A stretch of DNA of 6,286 nt from Rhodospirillaceae bacterium (lineage in GTDB: Bacteria > Pseudomonadota > Alphaproteobacteria > Micavibrionales > UBA2020), in NCBI GenBank assembly GCA_003524565.1, contig DQGU01000212.1, positions 1 through 6,286 on the forward strand, in the 5' to 3' direction. A program made the translations under genes and the position numbers. The notes under the pieces are model-generated. The model did not search any database and was not told the origin of the DNA. It worked only from the letters and a program-made list of their open reading frames with translations. Position 1 is the stretch's first letter. The number at the start of each line of letters is the position of its first letter. Of this stretch, positions 1 to 6,089 are shown piece after piece.

Positions 1-276
1 ATTTTCTTTGACGAACCGACCACGGGGCTCGACCCCATCATGGCGGACGTCATCAACGACCTTATCATCGAAACGTCCAAGGGGCTGGGCGCAACGGCAT
101 TGTCGATTACCCACGACATGCACAGCGCGCGCAAAATCGCCGACGACATCGCGATGATTTATAAAGGCGAAATTATCTGGCACGGCAAGGCGGCGGATAT
201 TGACCATTCCGGCAACCCGTATGTCGAGCAATTCATCAAAGGCTCCGCCGAGGGGCCGATTAAAATGGAAATCTGA
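1..276 (+). CDS. mlaF: ABC transporter ATP-binding protein, MlaF-like, 3' end only
   Basis: This is the C-terminal 91 residues of an ABC ATPase; the start, Walker A and signature motif lie outside the window. The visible part opens with the Walker B and D-loop stretch IFFDEPTTGLDP, in which the Glu after the Asp is the expected catalytic base. The H-loop follows in SITHDM. The tail (about residues 60-91) ends in a QFIKGSAEGPI-type motif, which resembles the conserved end of MlaF/Ttg2A proteins. In that family the ATPase pairs with the MlaE permease and the MlaD MCE protein at the inner membrane to move phospholipids between the membranes and keep the outer membrane asymmetric. The TGA stop overlaps the Shine-Dalgarno of the PBP1a gene 8 bp downstream, which suggests cotranscription and possibly translational coupling. 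Assignment to an ABC ATPase is certain. The MlaF call is likely, and other MCE-system ATPases are the alternative. Confidence 0.85.
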   Translation: MFFDEPTTGLDPIMADVINDLIIETSKGLGATALSITHDMHSARKIADDIAMIYKGEIIWHGKAADIDHSGNPYVEQFIKGSAEGPIKMEI

Positions 277-287
277 GGCTGCCCGTG
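275..287 (+). promoter_or_regulatory. Ribosome binding site deciding the GTG start of the PBP1a gene
   Basis: GAGG at 275-278 lies six bases before a GTG at 285-287. It overlaps the TGA stop (274-276) of the preceding ATPase gene. No ATG gives a better-placed start: the next in-frame ATG falls just before or inside the transmembrane segment and would remove the whole basic cytoplasmic tail. The overlap of stop and Shine-Dalgarno is compatible with ribosome re-initiation. Confidence 0.6.
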
Positions 288-2912
288 ACCAAGGACAAAA
301 CACCGCCAACAGGTAACGAACTGCGCGCCGTGCGTCCCGCCGTCGGGGGCAAGCCCAAAGCCGGCGCGAAAGCAAAAGCCGCCGCGCCAAAGGGCAAAGC
401 TTCTGCGCCCAAGGCGGAAAAGCCCGTGCGCGATACGCAGCCACGCCCGCGCAGCGCCGGCCCCGGCTGGTTCATGCGTACCTTCATGGCGCTTTTGTCG
501 CTGGCGGTCATGGGGGCGATTGTAGGTGTGGGCGCGGTTGTCGCCTTGCTGTTCTATTTCAGTCAGGACTTGCCGGACTATAGCGCCCTTGCGACGTACG
601 ATCCGCCGATTGTCACGCGCGCCTATGCGGACGATGGCCGCCTGCTGGCCGAATTTGCGGCGGAAAAGCGCGTTTATATTCCCGTGCAGGATGTGCCCGA
701 CCGCGTCATCCACGCGTTTTTGTCGGCGGAAGATAAAAACTTTTTTAAACATCCCGGCATCGACGCCACGGGCGTTGCGCGCGCCATTCGCGATAACGTG
801 ATGCACATGGGCTCCAACCGCCGTCTGGTTGGCGCCTCGACGATTACGCAGCAGGTTGCCAAAAACTTTTTGCTTTCCGACGGTCTGGACGATGAACGCG
901 GTAACGACATCGCGAAATTCAAGCGCAAGTTCCGCGAAATCATTCTGTCGTTCCGCATCGAACAGGCGCTGAGCAAGGACCGCATCCTCGAGCTGTATCT
1001 CAACGAAATCTTCCTCGGCCAGCGCGCTTATGGCGTGGCGGCGGCGTCGCTTGAATATTTCAACAAGCCGCTCGACGAGCTGAATATCGAAGAGGCCGCC
1101 TATCTGGCCGCGCTCCCCAAAGCGCCCAATAACTACAACCCCGAACGCCATTACGAAGCCGCCGTCGGCCGCCGCAACTGGGTCATCGAACAGATGAACG
1201 AAAACGGCTATATTTCCGCGGACGAAATGCAAAAGGCCAAGGATGCGCCGCTGAAAACGCAAAAACGCGACAGCGACCAATACGTCAACAACCCGTATTT
1301 TGCCGAAGAAGTGCGCCGCCGCCTGCTGGAACTTTACGGAGAAAAAGGGCTTTACGAGGGTGGCCTGATTGCCCGCACGTCCATGGTGCCCGAATACCAG
1401 CGCGTGGCTGAACGTGCGCTGCGCAACGGCCTGATTGAATACGACCAGCGCCGCGGCCTGCACAGCGAGCCTATTGGCAAAATCGAAGACATGAAGGATT
1501 GGCAAACCGCCCTTGGGGCCATCCGCCGTCCCTTGGGCGCGGGCGATTTCGAAACCGCGGTAGTGATTGACAGCGGCGACAAGCAGGCGACGATGGGGCT
1601 GCGCAATGGTGACAAGGTCAAACTCCCCTACGAGCGCATGCGCTGGGCGCGCAAACGCGGCGCGCCGGAGGTTAAAAAGGCCAGCGATGTTTTGAAAGAA
1701 GGTGACGTCTGGCTGATTGAAAACACCGGCGGCGAAGGTGACAAAGCGGCGTGGTGGCTGCGCCAGATACCCGAAGTGCAGGGCGGCATCATCGCCATGA
1801 ACCCGCATAACGGCCGTATTTTCGCCATCGCCGGCGGCTTCAGCTATGAAATGAGCCAGTTCAACCGCGCTTCGCAGGCAATACGCCAGCCGGGTTCGGC
1901 CTTCAAGCCCTTCGTCTATCTGGCAGGGCTGGAAGCGGGCTTTACCCCCGCGACGCTTATCCTTGATGCGCCCTTCGTGATGGAACAGGGGCCGGGGCTG
2001 AAAGACTGGCGCCCTAAAAACTACAGCGCCGATTACGGCGGGCCGACCACGCTGCGCGTCGGGCTTGAAAAATCGCGTAACCTCATGACCATCCGTCTTG
2101 CGAACTATGTGGGCATGGAACGCATCGCGCAAATCTGCCGTCAGTTTGGCGTGACGGACAATCTGCCCACGATGCTATCGATGTCCATCGGTGCGGGCGA
2201 GACGACGCTGCAGCGTATGGTCGCCGCCTATAGCATTTTCGTGAACGGTGGCAAGAAAATCACGCCGACCACTATCGACCGCGTGCAGGACAGAAACGGA
2301 AAAACCATTTTTGTGCATGACCAGCGCCCCTGCGAAGGCTGCGGCCCCATGATACCGTGGAGCGGTCAGGTAACGCCGGATATTCCCGATACGCGCGAGC
2401 AAATTGCCGACCCGCGCCACATGTATCAGGTCGTATCGATGATGGAAGGCGTCGTGCAGCGCGGCACCGCGACGGCGCTGAACAGCCTTGGCCGTCCTAT
2501 CGCGGGCAAGACGGGCACGACAAACGAATCCAAAGATGCGTGGTTTATCGGCTTTACGCCCGACCTTGTTATCGGTGTTTATGTCGGGTATGACGAGCCG
2601 CGCTCCCTCGGTGCGAAAGAAACCGGCGGGCGCGTCGCTGTGCCGGTCGTGAAGGAATTTGTGCAAAAGGCCATGAAGGATGTGCCCGCGCTGCCCTTCC
2701 GCGTGCCCGAAGGCATCCGCCTGGTGCTTGTGGACCCGCAAACGGGCACACGCGCAGGCGCGCAGACGGAAAAGCCGCTGCTCGAAGCCTTTCTCGCAGG
2801 GACGGAGCCGGGTGAAGAGCCTATGATGTTCACGGGCGAGGGGGTTTCCTCCGTCACCGATGTGACCAACGTGGGTGAAAGCGTGAATACGGGTCTGGGC
2901 GGTATTTACTGA
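285..2912 (+). CDS. mrcA: Penicillin-binding protein 1a, bifunctional glycosyltransferase/transpeptidase
   Basis: This 875-residue class A PBP polymerises lipid II into glycan strands and cross-links the stem peptides in the periplasm. Residues 1-65 form a cytoplasmic tail rich in Lys, Ala and Pro, and about 66-92 are the single membrane anchor. The GT51 glycosyltransferase domain (about 115-300) shows SAEDKNFFKHPGID at 147-160 with catalytic Glu149, GASTITQQ at 183-190, and the KDRILELYLNEIFLG helix at 231-245. An OB-like insert probably covers about 365-480. The transpeptidase domain (about 497-795) has all three motifs: SAFK with nucleophile Ser538 (538-541), SRN (597-599) and KTGT (742-745). 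A CxxC pair sits at 683-686. Length is normal for PBP1a and nothing catalytic is missing. It starts at GTG directly after the ATPase gene and its TGA overlaps the ATG of the next gene by one base. mrcA/ponA is the usual name; PBP1a rather than 1b or 1c is well supported by the insert pattern and motifs. Confidence 0.96.
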   Translation: MTKDKTPPTGNELRAVRPAVGGKPKAGAKAKAAAPKGKASAPKAEKPVRDTQPRPRSAGPGWFMRTFMALLSLAVMGAIVGVGAVVALLFYFSQDLPDYSALATYDPPIVTRAYADDGRLLAEFAAEKRVYIPVQDVPDRVIHAFLSAEDKNFFKHPGIDATGVARAIRDNVMHMGSNRRLVGASTITQQVAKNFLLSDGLDDERGNDIAKFKRKFREIILSFRIEQALSKDRILELYLNEIFLGQRAYGVAAASLEYFNKPLDELNIEEAAYLAALPKAPNNYNPERHYEAAVGRRNWVIEQMNENGYISADEMQKAKDAPLKTQKRDSDQYVNNPYFAEEVRRRLLELYGEKGLYEGGLIARTSMVPEYQRVAERALRNGLIEYDQRRGLHSEPIGKIEDMKDWQTALGAIRRPLGAGDFETAVVIDSGDKQATMGLRNGDKVKLPYERMRWARKRGAPEVKKASDVLKEGDVWLIENTGGEGDKAAWWLRQIPEVQGGIIAMNPHNGRIFAIAGGFSYEMSQFNRASQAIRQPGSAFKPFVYLAGLEAGFTPATLILDAPFVMEQGPGLKDWRPKNYSADYGGPTTLRVGLEKSRNLMTIRLANYVGMERIAQICRQFGVTDNLPTMLSMSIGAGETTLQRMVAAYSIFVNGGKKITPTTIDRVQDRNGKTIFVHDQRPCEGCGPMIPWSGQVTPDIPDTREQIADPRHMYQVVSMMEGVVQRGTATALNSLGRPIAGKTGTTNESKDAWFIGFTPDLVIGVYVGYDEPRSLGAKETGGRVAVPVVKEFVQKAMKDVPALPFRVPEGIRLVLVDPQTGTRAGAQTEKPLLEAFLAGTEPGEEPMMFTGEGVSSVTDVTNVGESVNTGLGGIY

Positions 2913-2914
2913 TG
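2908..2914 (+). promoter_or_regulatory. TGATG stop/start overlap coupling PBP1a to the M48 protease
   Basis: The PBP1a stop TGA (2910-2912) shares its last base with the ATG (2912-2914) of the next gene. Upstream there is only a G-rich stretch (GGGCGG) as a weak and poorly placed Shine-Dalgarno. This arrangement is typical of termination-reinitiation, so the protease is probably made at a level tied to PBP1a translation. The overlap is directly visible; the coupling is inferred. Confidence 0.6.
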
Positions 2915-4102
2915 CCGCGCGCGCCGGTTTCGCCCTGGCGTGATTTTGTTTATGCGCTGCGCGTTAGCGTTTATTATTTCGGCATTCTAGGCCTTATGGC
3001 CGCGGTCTGGCATGTTGCGCCGCCGTGGGTGCTGGCGCTGGCGCTGGTGGTTGTTTTCGGCAGTGCGATGCTGGAGCTGGGCCGCCGCAGCAAAATTTTC
3101 AAAAGCCGTCTTGCCGTGCATCCGGATACGTCCGACATATCCCCCAATCTTGGCAAAATCATGGCGGATTTATATGCCCGCGCGGGGCTGAACCCTGCCG
3201 ATTATCCGCTGTATGATTTCCGCAGGGAAGGCGCCGCGCCAGCGGCCGCGGGCGCCAAAAGCGCTACCACGATGGAGGGGATGGCCGAACTTCCGACCGC
3301 TGCGGTGCTGGATTTGGGGCGGCCTGTGCTGGCGGTTTCCGCGCCGCTGCTCGCGCTGATGGATGACGAAGAAGAGCGCGCCGTGCTGGCACATGAATTT
3401 GTGCATTTGCGTGAATCGCATGTTTATTGGCGTTATGTGCTCCAGCTGTTTTCGTCGGTGGTGAGCTGGATGCTGACGTTGCTGTGCTTCGTTGTTTTTT
3501 GTGCGGCGGGCTGGCAGGCGGCAGGTATTGCTTTGGCCGCCGGTGCGGTGGCGTGGTACGCCATGCGCGCCCTGCAGCTGCCGCTGCCTTATGCGGGTAA
3601 AAAACAATCGCAGCTCAGCATGGCGGAAAAAGCCGAACAGAATGCGCTTTGGCGCCGCCGCACGCACGCGGGCACCATCGCCGCCGTGGCTGTCATGACT
3701 TTTTACAACCCCGTCTATCTGGCGCTGCATCTTTGCAGTTGGGCGCTGCGCATTTTGATGGGGGTTATCGTGCGCGGGCTCAGCCGTACGAATGAATACA
3801 GGGCGGATGCGGGCATTGCCGCGCTCGGCGCCAATCCCTTGTCGCTGATGACCGCACTGCGCAAGCTGGATTTGCTTGAAATCCGCGCGCGGGGCGGTGC
3901 GGTTCAGACAAAGGGGCGCTGGCGTTATTACCTTTTTGCCACGCATCCGGTGCTGGCGCAGCGTCTGGGCGCGCTGCGGCGTGTCGCGGCGCGTGCAGGT
4001 TTTTGCGCGGCGGAGATTCGCGCCGCCGCCGAAGGCCCGCTGGACGTGGCGGAGGAGCATCAATATCCGCTCTGGCTTGTGCAAAGCATGCAGGCGCAGT
4101 AA
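2912..4102 (+). CDS. M48 family membrane zinc metalloprotease (HtpX-like), copy A
   Basis: This 396-residue protein carries the M48 zinc site: HEFVH at 161-165 gives two His ligands and the catalytic Glu162, and NEYRAD at 294-299 gives the third ligand Glu295. A THP motif follows at 344-346, as in many M48 enzymes. Hydrophobic segments lie at about 15-52 (probably a hairpin), 173-220 (one or two spans just after the active-site helix) and about 255-285. This resembles the HtpX layout, where the protease domain faces the cytoplasm and membrane segments surround it. Known members degrade misfolded membrane proteins. An Ala-rich stretch (107-117) replaces a charged linker found in its neighbour. 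It is coupled by TGATG to the PBP1a gene, and its closest visible relative is the next gene, with about 20 of 30 residues identical across 136-165. It is longer than classical HtpX (about 290 residues), so I give no htpX symbol. The substrate is unknown. Confidence 0.88.
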   Translation: MPRAPVSPWRDFVYALRVSVYYFGILGLMAAVWHVAPPWVLALALVVVFGSAMLELGRRSKIFKSRLAVHPDTSDISPNLGKIMADLYARAGLNPADYPLYDFRREGAAPAAAGAKSATTMEGMAELPTAAVLDLGRPVLAVSAPLLALMDDEEERAVLAHEFVHLRESHVYWRYVLQLFSSVVSWMLTLLCFVVFCAAGWQAAGIALAAGAVAWYAMRALQLPLPYAGKKQSQLSMAEKAEQNALWRRRTHAGTIAAVAVMTFYNPVYLALHLCSWALRILMGVIVRGLSRTNEYRADAGIAALGANPLSLMTALRKLDLLEIRARGGAVQTKGRWRYYLFATHPVLAQRLGALRRVAARAGFCAAEIRAAAEGPLDVAEEHQYPLWLVQSMQAQ

Positions 4103-4150
4103 GCCGGATTTACTGGACAAGACACTGAAAAATAAGAATAATGACGTGTT

Positions 4151-4180
4151 CTTGAAGCGCAGCGATGAAGAAGTCTATTT
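4151..4180 (+). promoter_or_regulatory. Candidate RpoH (sigma-32) heat-shock promoter before M48 copy B
   Basis: A -35-like CTTGAAG (4151-4157) is followed after 16 bases by TCTATTT (4174-4180). The alphaproteobacterial heat-shock pattern is roughly CTTGAA, 16-18 bases, CYTATNT; the -10 matches all specified bases except the first. The element lies in the only AT-rich stretch of the window, in the 143-bp gap before an HtpX-like gene, and htpX is a known sigma-32 target in E. coli. It would leave an untranslated leader of about 55-60 bases. This is a pattern match by eye only. Confidence 0.42.
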
Positions 4181-4193
4181 ATTTTCATAATAA

Positions 4194-4204
4194 TATGATA
4201 TAGT
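4194..4204 (+). promoter_or_regulatory. Possible housekeeping -10 boxes before M48 copy B
   Basis: Two overlapping hexamers, TATGAT (4194-4199) and TATAGT (4199-4204), each match the sigma-70 -10 consensus at five of six positions. Neither has a convincing -35 box 16-18 bases upstream, so this could be a second weak start or simply AT-rich sequence. It offers an alternative to the RpoH-type promoter just upstream. Confidence 0.25.
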
Positions 4205-4233
4205 CTGCGGCATCACAAAGGGGCACTGCGCCC

Positions 4234-4248
4234 GGGGAGTTAGATATG
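4234..4248 (+). promoter_or_regulatory. Ribosome binding site of M48 copy B
   Basis: GGGGAG (4234-4239) lies six bases before the ATG at 4246-4248 and supports this start. A short hairpin, GGGC (4221-4224) with GCCC (4230-4233), sits immediately 5' of it without covering it. Confidence 0.65.
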
Positions 4249-5457
4249 ACGACACAGCTTTACACCGCCCGCCACGTCGCCAGCGCGGCCGTACACTACA
4301 CGGCAACGATTGGTCTTCTTGCGACGACGGCATTGGTCGCGCCAGTTTGGGCGATTGCCGCTTCGGCCGCTTTGGTCGGCGGTATCAGCTATGTCAGCAT
4401 CAAAGCGCAGAAAAAGATTTTTGAAGAAAATCTGGAGCGTCATCCGGACGTATCGGCCGTATCCCCGAACCTCGGCAAAATCGCGCAGGAGCTTTACGCC
4501 AAATCCGGCCTCAGCGCGGAACAATTCCCGATTTACGATTTCCGCATCGACGATAAAAAAATTGCCGACCAGCCCGAAGGCGTGCAGAAAAAGCTGCGCG
4601 AAACCTTCAACGGCATGGCTGAAATGCACAATGCCGCCGCGCTGAATTTTGGCAAACCGATCATCATGATTTCCAAACCGCTGTTGGCGCTTTTGGATGA
4701 CGGCGAAGAAAAAGCCGTTCTGGCGCATGAATTTGCGCATGCCGCGGCCAAACATCAACACCTGTCGCTGCCGCAGAAGCTGACCGGTGCCGCTATCGGC
4801 ATGGCAAGCGGTCTGACGCGCTTTGCGGCCTTTTTGTCTGCGGGCTGGGTGGGTGTGCCCATTGCGATTGCGACGGGCATCGGCTCGCGCATTCTGACGG
4901 CCAAGGCGACGGGCGAGTGGAAACTGCTGAGTACGCCTGATGCGGATTTGACCCTCGCAAAACGTCTGGAAAAGCAAAAAGTCGCAAAGCTTGTCAAAAT
5001 CGGCGGGACGGTTGGTATGGGCGCTGCGATTTCTGTTTTCAACCCGCTCTTCCCCCTTTACTACGTCGCCACCAAGACGATTACGGCAGGGGTCAAGCTG
5101 GTAACGGCGGCTTTCAGCCGCAGCAACGAATATCAGGCGGACCGCGGTGCGGTTGTTCTGGGCGCCAATCCGCTCGCGCTCGTGACGGCGCTGCGCAAAA
5201 TGAAAACGGTGCAGGAAGTCAGCCTGCAGGAAGCCATGGGGACTGAACTGCCCAAAACAGGCTGGCTGCGCACGATGTGGAAAAACGCCAATGCAACCCA
5301 CCCGACCATTCCGCGCCGCGTCGCGCGTCTGGCAGGCCTTGCGCGCAAACAGGGCTATACCGACGCCCAAATCGATGCCGCGGTCAATGCGCCTATCCAT
5401 GTAGGCCCGCAGCACCGCATGGCGCCGGCGCTGATAGAAAAGATGCTGGCCCGCTAA
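4246..5457 (+). CDS. M48 family membrane zinc metalloprotease (HtpX-like), copy B
   Basis: This 403-residue paralogue of the preceding protease has its zinc motif HEFAH at 161-165 and the third-ligand motif NEYQAD at 294-299, the same residue numbers as copy A. A THP motif is at 351-353. Hydrophobic stretches at about 18-50, 178-215 and a weaker one around 252-290 suggest a multi-pass inner-membrane protein with a cytoplasmic catalytic face, by analogy with HtpX. A conserved block HPDVSAVSPNLGKI (66-79) is shared with copy A (70-83 there) and may be diagnostic of this subfamily. Residues 100-120 form a charged linker and 220-250 a Lys-rich cytoplasmic region, both less marked in copy A. The gene has its own leader, a good Shine-Dalgarno and a candidate heat-shock promoter, and ends at a strong terminator, so it is probably transcribed alone and stress-induced. 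The likely role is quality control of membrane proteins; substrates are unknown. Confidence 0.88.
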   Translation: MTTQLYTARHVASAAVHYTATIGLLATTALVAPVWAIAASAALVGGISYVSIKAQKKIFEENLERHPDVSAVSPNLGKIAQELYAKSGLSAEQFPIYDFRIDDKKIADQPEGVQKKLRETFNGMAEMHNAAALNFGKPIIMISKPLLALLDDGEEKAVLAHEFAHAAAKHQHLSLPQKLTGAAIGMASGLTRFAAFLSAGWVGVPIAIATGIGSRILTAKATGEWKLLSTPDADLTLAKRLEKQKVAKLVKIGGTVGMGAAISVFNPLFPLYYVATKTITAGVKLVTAAFSRSNEYQADRGAVVLGANPLALVTALRKMKTVQEVSLQEAMGTELPKTGWLRTMWKNANATHPTIPRRVARLAGLARKQGYTDAQIDAAVNAPIHVGPQHRMAPALIEKMLAR

Positions 5458-5460
5458 AAC

Positions 5461-5496
5461 AAAAAAAACGCCCCGCATAAACGGGGCGTTTTTTTG
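5461..5496. terminator. Bidirectional Rho-independent terminator between convergent genes
   Basis: The stem ACGCCCCG (5468-5475) pairs perfectly with CGGGGCGT (5482-5489) around the loop CATAAA. It is flanked by an A-run on the left (5461-5467) and a T-run on the right (5490-5495), so it has a U-tract in either direction. It begins four bases after the stop of M48 copy B and lies 17 bases beyond the stop of the minus-strand TerB-like gene, so it can end both transcripts. Confidence 0.93.
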
Positions 5497-5512
5497 CAGC
5501 AGGGCGTGTGCG

Positions 5513-6070
5513 TCAGCCCAGCATCTCGATATTCAGTTTTTTAAGCATACGGTCGAGCGCTTTGAGAACGGGGCTTTTGATACCGGCGTTTTTTTGCAGC
5601 TCCGCCACTTCGGAGTCCAGCTCCGCGCGGTGCTCTTCCATATCTTTACGGATTTCTTCGCGCAGCTTGTCGGCGTCAATGCTGTCCATCTGCTGGGCGT
5701 GCAGCATGCTGAGGATGCGTTCTTCGTCTTCGGTCACAATGCCGTCGGCATTCGCAAGGATGGTGCCGAAATGTATCAGCATGCCGCGGTATTCCGGCTC
5801 CGTCACCTTGACCAGCAGGTCGGCAAGGTTCTGCGGCAGTTCCAAATCCGCCGCCAGCGTCATTTTCTGCGTCGGCGTCAGGCCGTAGGTGCGGTCAAGG
5901 TTGGCGAAAACCTTTTCAAGGTAAACCCGCTCTTCCGGCTGGATGATGCCATCGGCATGCGCGATGCAAACTACGCAGCGCCACATGTTGTAAAGGCTGA
6001 TACTGACGCCGGGTTTTCCGTTCAGGGGAGCGGGCGGCGGTGCGACGGGGAAAGAGCTGTCCTGATTCAT
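5513..6070 (-). CDS. TerB-like (tellurite-resistance B fold) protein, complete copy
   Basis: This is a soluble 185-residue protein with no signal peptide. After a Pro-rich N-terminus (8-20) it shows two acidic helix-turn motifs typical of the TerB fold: AHADGIIQPEE at 37-47 and ANADGIVTEDEE at 106-117. In TerB/TerB-like proteins such DG-x-E positions form a metal-binding site and the fold is an internally repeated helical bundle. Residues 125-160 are highly charged and probably form a long helix. The end (about 167-185) is an amphipathic helix with the pattern LxxALDxxLxKLxI, also present in the adjacent upstream paralogue. The ATG is supported by AGGA seven bases upstream. It lies 19 bp after that paralogue in the same operon. 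Being TerB-like does not imply tellurite resistance: no other ter gene is visible and the actual role is unknown. An A7 run in codons 159-161 is noted separately. Confidence 0.75.
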   Translation of the reverse strand: MNQDSSFPVAPPPAPLNGKPGVSISLYNMWRCVVCIAHADGIIQPEERVYLEKVFANLDRTYGLTPTQKMTLAADLELPQNLADLLVKVTEPEYRGMLIHFGTILANADGIVTEDEERILSMLHAQQMDSIDADKLREEIRKDMEEHRAELDSEVAELQKNAGIKSPVLKALDRMLKKLNIEMLG

Positions 6071-6072
6071 GG

Positions 6073-6089
6073 GATTATCCTCGTTGTAT
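6073..6089 (-). promoter_or_regulatory. Short intergenic gap with RBS between the TerB-like genes
   Basis: On the minus strand the sequence between the upstream stop and the ATG contains CGAGGA, with AGGA ending seven bases before the start. There is no room for a separate promoter or terminator, so the two TerB-like genes are almost certainly cotranscribed. Confidence 0.6.

Noticed and set aside
159..2132. A 657-codon open frame on the minus strand opposite PBP1a
   Set aside because: It is the antisense shadow of a high-GC gene with complete PBP1a motifs on the plus strand. Its translation is low in recognisable domains and rich in Arg, His and Phe, as expected for antisense frames.
4097..4114. 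Inverted repeat CAGTAA/TTACTG over the stop codon of M48 copy A
   Set aside because: The stem is only six base pairs, AT-rich and lacks a following T-run, so it is not a credible terminator. Read-through into copy B therefore remains possible.
4220..4239. A hairpin next to the Shine-Dalgarno of M48 copy B as an RNA thermometer
   Set aside because: The GGGC/GCCC stem ends just before the GGGGAG and leaves it unpaired. No upstream CTCC-type sequence in the leader can mask it, so thermosensing is not supported.
4240..5478. A 412-codon minus-strand open frame opposite M48 copy B, and a similar one (3170-4120) opposite copy A
   Set aside because: Both mirror well-supported protease genes, have no family motifs, and the first would run through the terminator stem.
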